From Pelargonium nanum (taxonomy: Eukaryota > Streptophyta > Magnoliopsida > Geraniales > Geraniaceae), in contig JAYMTF010001236.1 of assembly GCA_036897485.1 (NCBI GenBank), positions 1-25,155 of the forward strand: a DNA stretch of 25,155 bases. The letters run 5' to 3'. The translations under genes were made by a program, and so were the position numbers. Positions 10,094 to 18,887 of the stretch are shown here, piece after piece. The notes under the pieces are model-generated. The model had not been told where the DNA came from. It ran no database searches and worked only from the letters and a program-made list of their open reading frames with translations. The stretch's first letter is position 1. Every line of letters starts with the position of its first letter.

Positions 10094-11538
10094 TCACACG
10101 GTGACCACAACATCCACCAATCTTTTGAAATTGGTGGTACTGTTTCCGTCCGGTTCCACAGCCTTAAAAGCCACTTCTTTCAGGCATTTAATTCTCTCCC
10201 TCATTTTCTCACCTTCTTCGCTGCACAAAACGCGTCGCAACGCTCCGGTCGTTCCAGTCTTTGTGAACCTCCCACCCTCCACGCCCAAACCGACCCCCCA
10301 CGCGTCCTGAACCGTCCGCGTATTCAGCTTCTGATCTCCGAAAAACGCTCTGCATATCATCGGAACGCCTCCGATCATGCTCTCCAAAACGGAGTTCCAT
10401 CCGCAATGCGTCACAAATGTCCCAACCGCCGCATGTGCCAACACCTGCTGCTGCGGTGCCCACCCCACGATCTTCCCTCTCTTTCCAGATTCTTCTACAA
10501 AACCTATGGGCAGCTGTGCCTCCACGTTGCCTCTCATGGACCACAGAAAAGGGGTCCCGGTTTCTTTTAGCGCTTCCGCAATCGCGGCCAGCTCGTGCGG
10601 CGGAGGTGACGTCACGCTCCCGAAGCTAATGTACGCTACGGCCGCTTCTTCGTGGCGGTCCAGCCACTCCAGGCAGCCGTGCGGGTCGGCCTGGCGCGGC
10701 GGAGAGGTTAACGCGAAAGGTCCTACGCTGAGAAACTCTTTGAATTTTGACTTGAGGATGGTGGTGATCTCCGGGTCCATCTCTTCAAATGAGTTTATAG
10801 CAACAGCGGCGGCGCGTGGTAGCGCGTGACCCATTTTGTGGAGTGTGGTCGAGAATGTGGATTTGGGGTTGTGCGTCACCATTTCGAGTATGTCGCCGGC
10901 AGGAATTGCAGAAAAACCTGGAATGAAGTTCAGGATTGTATCTTCTTGAACTAACCAAAGAAAACAAAATTCATCAGTTAATTACATAATTAAAGACACA
11001 AAAATACTACTAGTAGGAGAGATAGTTAAATACCGTCAGGTCCCATGTTTTGGCATATGATATCAGCGTCGGCGTGAACAAGAACGGAGCGAGGACCGGC
11101 CGTCCAGAGGGCCACCCACGGCACGTTCATTTCCTCCGCCATATCCGCTGCGAACCAAAAAAACGCGTCCGTGAGGAAGCAGCTGATCTTGCTCCCAGTC
11201 TCCGCCTCCGCCGCTGCCACAACGCTCCTAAAGCTGTCCGGCGCCGCGTCCAGGAACTTATTCACCGGCTCTTGCGGATTTCCTCCGAACACGTATCCCA
11301 CCGGCAGGCCTTCCGGCACGTCATAAGGTCTCACATTATTGCAGCTGTGGTCTTGTTCAGACCCCGAGAAGAGCGATATGTTTGACTGAGCGGTGCAGAA
11401 GAAGGAGAATACGGCGTCCGGCGCCACGGCGGCGATTCTGCGGACGAGGCTGAGAAGAGGCGCCGCATGTGTGCCGAACGGAAAAGCAAACACAGCTATG
11501 TGTTTTTGATGACGATGAGTCGAGTTGATAGGCGACAT
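10094..11538 (-). CDS. Anthocyanidin/flavonol 3-O-glucosyltransferase, UGT78-like
   Basis: Exon 1 (11538-11034) and exon 2 (10950-10094) join across an 83-base GT-AG intron into 453 codons plus TGA. This GT1-family enzyme transfers a sugar from a UDP-sugar to the 3-OH of anthocyanidins or flavonols in the cytosol, stabilising pigment before vacuolar storage. The N-terminal acceptor domain carries FPFGTHAAPLL with catalytic His24, and FLTDAFFWF with partner Asp124. WTAGPRS follows near residue 145. The C-terminal PSPG box is residues 332-375 (44 residues), starting WAPQQQVLAH, containing HCGWNS and ending FFGDQ. The final Gln, as in grape VvGT1, favours UDP-glucose. An Ala replaces the usual Pro in RPFFGDQ. 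An in-frame ATG at 11673 lies upstream, but only the start at 11538 aligns with the family. The exons are GC-rich. Glucose specificity and flavonoid substrate are inferred. Confidence 0.93.
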
Positions 11539-12564
11539 TATAGTAGGGTTGGTTTGGGGCCGGAGAAAGATTTTGATCTTCTGCTTTGGGAATTTTTCAA
11601 GATTGCTATTTGTAACATATATAGACAAGACAGAGAAGTAGCTGTCCGTACAAACAAAATTTATATCACTCATGGTTGTTGTATGTGTAATATTAATATA
11701 TACTAATTAGGATCATAGTTCATGTAATAAACTTTTGCTGAGTTAATTGTTTTTGTAATGTTGTCTACTGACAAAATGCATGTCGCTATTATCATTTATA
11801 ATGGGTAGATGCACAAATTTATTGCAATTCAATAAAACTTACACAAGCGGATGCTAGTAAAATAATTGTAACGTAGCTTTCCTAACAAAAAGAGAAAAAA
11901 GAAATAGTAAAGAAGATAATTATAACGTAGCTAGGTAAGTGATAAGGCCCGAGCTAATACTTGGACCTTTATTATAATTGCAATTATTCCATAATTTTTT
12001 AAAATTATCTACGTTATAATAAACAACGTTCTTACAGGAAAAACATCAATTGTGTGAACTAACGAAACTTATAAAATTGTTCTCATACATTAAATTTTAC
12101 CACAACCACTTGCAGGTCCATGAATTCATATAATCACATAATGAATGAAACACTAATCTTATATCAGATGCCATGCATTCATCAACATGAGATATTCCAT
12201 GTGAACAGTAGGCTCTTTGCGTATTATATCATCTCATACCTGCAGATAAGATGGGAAGAGCTAATTAGGACCAGAACTATCCATGCTCGTTCAATAAATG
12301 AAAATCACAAGGAATGGTATGGGTTTACCTATCCTACGTCAGTAGAACAGTGCTCGTGAACATGACTTGAGGTTGATGTATACATACGCTCTGTTATTTT
12401 GATCACTACTGAGGTTCGGATTCTATTAAAAAACCTAATGGATCAATATCAATACTTTGTTCTAAGTTCTAACACAATCCAAACTACACAGACAATAATG
12501 AGAAAGCATGGGATAATAAAATCTTTTATAGAGAATCAGAGATGGTGCATCAATTACCTCTCCT
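11539..12564. other. Intergenic region between UGT and Transposase_24 genes
   Basis: The right-hand gene's 3' UTR should lie here, since that gene reads leftward and its stop is at 12565-12567. The UGT promoter lies at the left. I see no other gene and no transposon terminal repeat; CACTAC at about 12403 has no inverted partner at the far side of the Transposase_24 gene. Confidence 0.5.
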
Positions 12565-15500
12565 CTACGAATGATTTGTAGAATTTGTGGATGGTAACAG
12601 CTTGCTCACAAGGTTCTCCATCCATGTAAGTCTCTCCTTTAAGAATCTAATTTCTGCATCAGACTTCTTCCTTTCCTCCTCTGCCTTTCTACGATCCTCC
12701 TCAGCTTGCATCCGATCCTCTTGAGCTTGCCTCCGGTCCTCCTCAACCTTCCTTCTATCTTCCTCAACCTTCCTTCTATCTTCCTCGACCCTCTTTCTAT
12801 CCTCCTCAACTTGCTTCCTCTCCTTCTCATAGGCCCTAATCATTCGCTCATCAACTTGTCTCATATCCTTCTCGGTGATTATTCTAGCACTTGAAGGGGT
12901 TATACCCACACTTAAACCCTGCTCATAACCATTTCTCTCCTTCCTCATCTCCTCAGCCCTCCTCCTATCTTCCTTGACCCTTATCACGTCCTTTTCAACT
13001 TGCCTCCTATCATGAGCTATCATTCTTTCCCCAGCGACTTCCCTCGTATTGTCCTCAGAAACCATCCTAGCAATAGCAACAATAGGAGAGAAGTCTGAGG
13101 TGTTTCTTGATCGAGTACTAGAAACACGCACAAAATTTGCACTCTCGTCTATGACTTCCTTACCCCTCCCATTCTTCTGAGGCCTCCCTCTATCCTTCAC
13201 AACCCTCTTTCTGTCCTTTTCAACTTGCCTGCTATCATCAGAACCCCTCATCGTCTCTATATCAACTTGCCTCGTATCAGAACCTATCCTAGCGCTAACA
13301 ACGGTAGGAGACAAGTATGAAGCATTTCTTGAAGGAGTATTACCCAAGCGCAAACTTCTCACATGATCATTAGTCTCTTTCTCAATCACCTGAGAATTTA
13401 TATCATCATAATCGGGATCGTCATCACCATCACCATCAACATCATCATCACCACCACCATCGGCATCAGCATCATCTTGCGAACCAACGTCCTCATTTGT
13501 GCTTTGGGAGTTTTCTTGATGCTGAGCCAAGAGTTTTTCCATCTCTGCCTGAAACGATTCAATTCAAAGATGTTCAATCAAATTGAAATGTGTACTAAAC
13601 TCAATTGATTAAATATTAGTTTATATAACATACAATTTTTTTTGCCGAGTCTTCATTTAAGGCAGTTCCATCCTTGCGCTTATGGGTCAATATAAAAAGT
13701 TCTGCTTCAGTGGGTGCCACTCCATCTTTCTCTTTCTACAATTAAAATACCCTCTTTAGAAAGAAAATTCAGACAAAATATTCAAACAAATATTGCATAT
13801 TCAGAAAATAAATTAACCATCTCTTCAGCTATTTCTGCAAAACTCTTTGTCCCAGTGGTGTGGCGTATCTTTTGGTGTTGCCGAAGAGCTTTGTTGTTCT
13901 GACAGAGAGTCTATAATGGAAAAAGGAAAAGTAATTAAAAAAATGGTTAAATTGTAAATACTGAGATATATTGGCAAAAGTTGTAATGAATCATATACCA
14001 ATTATTGGCTTAACTTCAAATTGAAAACAGATAAAGCTAGTTGTTCAAGTCATTTGGCCAAAGTAATGGTGACCTTTTTGTTATGTAGAAACAAACACAG
14101 TAGCACAAAACAAGTATTAAATAGACAGCAAAGGATTAAGGCAAACACAAATGAAGAATTGGCATATATATCCACACCTTCATGTCACTTGTATTCCAAA
14201 GAGCAACAAGGCTAGCCCACTGCTCTTTATCAACTCTAGGTGGTACATTAGCAATCATTTCCTCCACAGACTTATTTTCATCAAAGTAATGAGCCTTTAA
14301 GTAGCACTTATAACCTCTCCACATATATCCCATCTTCTGCAAAATAACCTTCTCGATATCTCTTTCATGAGCTATGGGGATTTCAAACTTTGACTGCAAC
14401 CAAAAGTTTGATCGATCAGGTAATGACAAACAAAATTATAATCAGCTACAGGAACATAAGCATTCTGCTCCGCAGATTATAATAACTCATTCAAGCCACT
14501 TTTGCTAAACCAAATAAACAACACTTACAATATTAGAATAAGCTTATATGCCTTCAAGATATACTTGAGTACCTTTATTAAATCCCATAACCCCTGTTTG
14601 TACACAGAAGGCACCTTAAGCCAAGTTTTATAGTGAATGGGTAGTAGATGTGATTTTCTCGCGGCAGTACCTAAGAACCTCTTCAGCAGTCCTCCCTCAC
14701 GCTTGATAGGATGGAAATTGCTATCGAACTGAACACCAACTTTATAGCCCTCAGGTAGATTCCAGATCCGACTCAGTCTATTGGAACCTCGGGTCCCCTT
14801 ACTCTCTACTGAAGGGCCTATTCAACATATGTATATACTCTACTTTAATAAAAGGACAATAATAAATTTATACTCTGTATAATAGAGTGAGAACAGTAAT
14901 GATGCATGGCATCACAAAACTCTTCAGCTACAAGGAAATCGTTAATTTCAGACACTAATGGCACAAGACAACTTAAAATCTCCACGGTGACTAAAAGGAA
15001 CAGAAGACAAGTTGTCAAAAATTGAACCAAGAAAATATTACCTCAAAGAAAGCAAAGCTGTTTAAGAATGAGTTTAAATGTAAACATTGCAAAAGAAAAT
15101 TATACCCAAGATAGTCATTGTGGATGAACTTCCACGGTATTTAACTTGTCGTAGATATTGGGGATTATGTACTAGATCCACTGGGGCTACTTGTAGCTTT
15201 CCTGGGGTTTCTTGTTGCGACTTTGTTGGGGTTCCATCTTGGCCCTCAATATAATTGTGCAAGCCATCACTTAACTCCTCAGCTACAAAGAAAATCATAA
15301 CATTTCAAAAAATAGTGACACAGGGCAATCTAAAACGCAATTATAAAAAGGACAAAAACAGAACCTAGTAAGTATTTCTCAATAAATCATAGCCATAAAT
15401 GATTTTGACTAAAAAACATAAGAAATATTTATACACGAGATGGTAGCTATACAAGGAACTCTGAGACCTTGAATTTGGCCTAGGTGCTCAGGACATGGAT

Positions 15501-15816
15501 GTAGTTCTGCTAACCCATCTATTTGTGGCCCTGTTGGGGCTTCAAGTTGTGTCTCGACGTGCCTGGACCCCTGTGAGTGAGAATAATCTTTTTGCTCAGC
15601 ATGGGAGTGAGATTGTGGCTGGGAAGAACACTGTTGCTCAATGAGAGAGTCTGACTGTGGCTGTGATAAGGGGTCAGATTCAGACTGGGGTGTAGTTTGA
15701 GAACGTGTGCGTGGACGGGATTGGCGCATAATCTGAGGCAGTTCTGGTGTTTGGATTTCTTGCTGAGTCGAGTACCGGTCTGAAGTTAGATGTATTGTAC
15801 GTCTACGCTTATGCAT
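12565..15816 (-). CDS. Transposase_24 (Ptta/En/Spm, plant) family protein, uninterrupted
   Basis: Eight exons (15816-15435, 15282-15106, 14927-14874, 14817-14573, 14393-14178, 13910-13818, 13735-13634, 13548-12565) join in frame to 750 codons plus a stop with GT-AG introns throughout. Residues 1-127 are Gln/Ser-rich. Residues about 206-420 match the plant Transposase_24 family: RLSRIWNLPEGYKVGVQFD, a LKRFLGT segment, VILQKMGYMWRGYK, DKEQWASLVALWNTSDMK, and the hallmark HTTGTKSFAEIAEEM followed by ILTHKRKDGTA. An Asp-rich stretch and three diverged repeats come next, then a heptad coiled coil rich in EEDRRK from about 660. The family is linked to the accessory protein of CACTA (En/Spm) elements and lacks the catalytic domain of the partner transposase. 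No partner gene or terminal repeats were seen, so it may be an orphan or a domesticated copy. Function is unknown. Confidence 0.78.
12664..12825 (-). repeat. 21-bp coding tandem repeat making a heptad coiled coil
   Basis: Within the last Transposase_24 exon, a 21-base unit encoding (V/A)EEDRRK-like heptads recurs about seven times with increasing divergence toward the C terminus. The two central copies are nearly identical. Seven-residue charged units produce a long coiled coil or single alpha-helix, consistent with self-association. The near-identity of neighbouring units points to recent expansion by slippage or unequal exchange. Confidence 0.75.
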
Positions 15817-15889
15817 CCTTGTACCTATAGTTATTTAGGTATGTAACAACCAAAAGCTGTTAGCAAAAAGATATAAATAAACTCTAATA

Positions 15890-15994
15890 CTCTCTCCATC
15901 CCAAAAGGTGAGTCAAATTTGTAGAGAAAGTGGGACAAATTGTTTTGGGACAAATTTGTAGAGAAAGTGGACATTCATTTTGGGACAGAAAGAG
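15890..15994. mobile_element. Stowaway-like MITE (Tc1/mariner type)
   Basis: The left end is CTCTCTCCATCCCAAAA and the right end is TTTTGGGACAGAAAGAG. They are imperfect inverted repeats of the CTCCCTCCGTCCC type that defines plant Stowaway MITEs. TA dinucleotides flank both sides (15888-15889 and 15995-15996), the standard Tc1/mariner target duplication. The 105-bp interior has an internal direct repeat, ACAAATTTGTAGAGAAAGTGG-like, and no coding capacity. It lies just upstream of the first certain exon of the Transposase_24 gene, inside its likely first intron or leader. Confidence 0.8.
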
Positions 15995-16877
15995 TATGAG
16001 ATAAGGTAAAGTTAAAACAGAAGTTATTTCAAGCAAATTTGAATTTGTTCCTGGGTTTTGTAGAGAATTCGTATAAAAATCCCATGATCTCTGAACAATA
16101 CACTATAAACTGAATGCTAGCTTAGTAAATTGAATTGGATAAGAGTTGCAAGAACATATAAATAAATAAATAACATTTAGTAGATTGATCAGGGGGTCTG
16201 TTTTTGGTCTTCCCCTCTGTTGGGGGTATAAGGGTTGTGTAGGTCGCCATTGTAATATAGCGACACTTTAGCAGGTCCAAAGCATATTTTGCTCTTGGTC
16301 TTTGCTCCATTGAATCTTATGAAGTTTTGACCTAAGTAATATCAATAACAACATGTACTCAAATGAACCAAACCACCTATAGTTCTAACAAAGGACACAA
16401 ATCTCATCTTCTATTAATATTACCATGTGTACCAAAACTTATAACTGGAACAGGGGTCCTCTCCGACTATTAGCATTCCCATGTTTGTTCCAATTCCACA
16501 GTGAAACACACATTTAGCATTTGATCATTACAACTATCGATGACTTGGCTTAAGTTCCACAAGAAAATTTCTCAACACTTCCTTCCCCTGTAATACAACA
16601 AACTAGCTAGGATACTTTAAAAAAAATACAGCATAGCTAACAATTGTTCACTCCTATTCCAAATGATACAGATCTGGCAATAGCATTAGTGTTCTAAGCT
16701 TAAAACCAACATATCATAAACCGATCCATATACAATTAGTGAGCAAGGACTACAATTTATTAGAATATTGGCCAGGACTACATTGTCTACCCACAAAGCA
16801 TCACAATTCACAATTATTAGTAAATAGAAACCGTACACAGCTGACATGGAAGAAATTGGTTGAGGAACAAACCTTAC

Positions 16878-17220
16878 CCAGATAAGATGGACAGGAAATC
16901 TCAGTGAAAAACCATAAACCCTATGAAGAAAACCACAAATACGAAATGGATCTACGATTTCAAATCATTTCCTGCACGAATCAGTGACAAAAATGATTTC
17001 TTGACAATCTTCTCAGATCAGAACGGCTAAAGATACTAAATTTCTAGCAATTTTTGCAACATACCTTCAAAGCAGAACCCAATTGCCGAAAAAGAGGAAT
17101 CGAGACGGTGAATTTTGGTGGCGATGGAAGCACAAAACCAAACAAAGAAATCCCAAATGTTGAGCCGCTGCTGAAGCTGTCTAGTGCCTCAGAAGCAAAA
17201 CGCCGTAGCATTTGACCCAT
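16878..17220 (-). other. Candidate upstream exons of the Transposase_24 gene
   Basis: On the minus strand, an ATG at 17220 opens 52 codons without a stop up to a good donor at 17065/17064 (AAG before GTATGT). A 43-base segment, 16920-16878, is bounded by ATAG and GTAAGG splice sites and stays open in the phase supplied. It would join the acceptor before 15824 in the same frame as the 750-codon protein, adding 69 codons and giving 819. The leader peptide begins MGQMLRRFASEALDSF, which looks somewhat like an organelle presequence. Phase agreement across two junctions supports coding, but these could equally be untranslated leader exons. Confidence 0.4.
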
Positions 17221-17262
17221 TTCGTAACGCTTTTGACAAACGCGGCTTCTAAAAACGCTATT

Positions 17263-17270
17263 ATTTTATA
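17263..17270 (-). promoter_or_regulatory. Candidate TATA box for the Transposase_24 gene
   Basis: TATAAAAT on the minus strand lies about 45 bases before the ATG at 17220. It would place transcription start around 17230-17240. This makes the first exon's leader very short if that ATG is used. Confidence 0.35.
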
Positions 17271-17635
17271 CTATTAACAACGATTTTTTATTTATTGTGT
17301 GCTTGTTTCCTTATTTGGTATGGTTTCTCACTTTCTTGAACAGATTCTACAAATGCGAAACATTCATTAGAATGATTTATTATAGGAATTAACAATTAGC
17401 AGTTAAAAAGTGACGCTTTTTTAATTATATACTCCATTGGTTATAACATATACACAAACGAAACATTTAGGTTGTTTGTTACAAATAAATTGTACAAGTA
17501 TGGGTTTAACCAAATTCTTATCAAAACTCTTCAAACCCAAACAGATCGTGTATGAGCCACCCACAAATGCTTCCAACTACGTAAACTAACTCTTCAGCAA
17601 AACAACTTAAAACCTAATATTGTTTTAATTAAAAA

Positions 17636-18216
17636 CTAGCATAGGATCCCGTACGATGCACCGGTAAACATTATGTAAAAATCAGTTAAAAAAAAATTTA
17701 AAGAAAAATTTATACAAATAGAATGAGTATGATTTTTGTTGTGTTTATTAAGAGACGTGATGAGTTTGAAGTAGAGTAAGAAAGAGAAAAATAACGTAAA
17801 ATCTAAGATGAATTTTATGTTGAATTTAATGGGTTTGTGATAAATCTTTATAATCTTAATTTCATATAATATATAAGAAGAAAAAGAAGAAGATAATTGA
17901 GTGAAAGTCTATTGTATATATATAAATCACTTATCCCACATCGAAAAAGTGAAAAAATAATTTAATAGAAAACCTATATATAAAGCTTTCTATTACCTAT
18001 TACCTATTATACCTTAGTTGAAGTGTAGTTATTGACTACATTTTACTTATTGACATAGTAAAAATTATTACTAAATACTATTAGTTAATAGCAAATTCAT
18101 TTGTAACTAATGGAATACGAAAAATCATGCTCTAGAATTGTTCTATTTCAAAAAGATGATGAGGTGTCATCACATTAGTCTTTCTCACCCATTATTATAT
18201 AATACTATAGTATGGA
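17636..18216 (-). mobile_element. Non-autonomous Helitron
   Basis: On the minus strand the element begins TCCATACTATAGTATTATA after an A. It ends with a decayed hairpin CCGGTGCATCGTACGGG (17664-17648), eight bases, then CTAG, and is followed by T. Helitrons start with TC, end with a hairpin about ten bases before CTRR, and insert between A and T; all these marks are present. TC(T)ATACTAT starts and GTGCATCGCACGGG-like hairpins are widespread among plant non-autonomous Helitrons, as far as I recall. The 581-bp interior is AT-rich and has no Rep/helicase frame. The hairpin stem has one mismatch and one wobble pair, so the copy is moderately old. Confidence 0.65.
17933..17983 (+). promoter_or_regulatory. 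snRNA-type USE plus TATA motif inside the Helitron
   Basis: ATCCCACATCG at 17933-17943 is a perfect match to the plant snRNA upstream sequence element RTCCCACATCG. A TATA-like TATATATAA starts at 17975, 31 bases after the element. That spacing resembles Pol II-transcribed plant snRNA promoters more than the shorter Pol III arrangement. No U1, U2, U4 or U5 sequence follows, so this looks like a promoter-like relic rather than an snRNA gene. Confidence 0.5.
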
Positions 18217-18887
18217 TTATTACAAAAGGTGAAAAAAGATATTCTTAGCCAATTTACAAAAAACTACATTTTCTTTTGAATGAAGAGACATTAGTATTTT
18301 TTTTTTCTTTTTCTTTTGAATGAAGAGATGTTAGTATTTTCAAGCTTGTTACAATCATGATTACAAAATAAAAATCACTCATTTTGGGTTTTTTTTTTTA
18401 TGAACTCATTTTGGGTATTTAAATCTAATAGTTTGAATTATTAAAAAATAAATTAAATCGTTTGAAACTATAGTGCTAACAAAATTCCTTATCCCAACTA
18501 CAACTACACTTTCTTTTGTAACTGCACAACTCCCATCTGCAACAAATTCTGCTAATTTCTTGAACTGAAACTTCAAATGTCACATTGTATACATGGTAGA
18601 TATCACTTTCAAATTGTCTTCTTCCTCCACATTTTGACATTTTTAATGATTCCAAGATTGTGATTTAAGTCAGTTTGCAATTCTGCACCATTGTTTGTAC
18701 ACAAGTATTATTCAGAATGGAAGAAAAGGACATCAACAAGATCATAAACATTGTAAAATTGATCCACAAAATGAATGTCCTCTACTTGAGTCTCAGTTCA
18801 AGAAGCAAGAACCAATATCAGCAGAAGATCCCAATGCAAATTCTAAATAACACATCAAATAAATCCCCCAAAAGGCATCACATTTTC
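18217..18887. other. Gene-free region 3' of the lipid-transfer protein gene
   Basis: AT-rich sequence with two direct-repeat pairs (18271-18300 with 18311-18340; 18377-18389 with 18404-18416). The right part should contain the 3' UTR of the minus-strand LTPG gene. An 85-codon plus-strand frame at 18675-18932 shows no recognisable domain. Confidence 0.5.

Noticed and set aside
10073-10829. Several 70-165 codon open frames on both strands within UGT exon 2
   Set aside because: They overlap the UGT frame, which carries a full PSPG box. The others have no recognisable domain and arise from GC-rich codon use.
11539-11673. Upstream in-frame ATG that would extend the UGT by 45 residues
   Set aside because: The added residues do not resemble any UGT78 N terminus, and the start at 11538 gives the expected position of His24.
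16122-16310. 62-codon minus-strand frame starting MEQRPRAKY as an upstream exon of the Transposase_24 gene
   Set aside because: Its only usable donor (AAAT before GTTATT) is weak and no protein similarity is recognised. The route through 17220-17065 and 16920-16878 has better splice sites.
12403-17200. CACTAC near 12403 and TAGTGCCTCAG near 17193 as terminal repeats of a CACTA element
   Set aside because: The sequences inward of these motifs do not form inverted repeats, and no 3-bp duplication pairs them.
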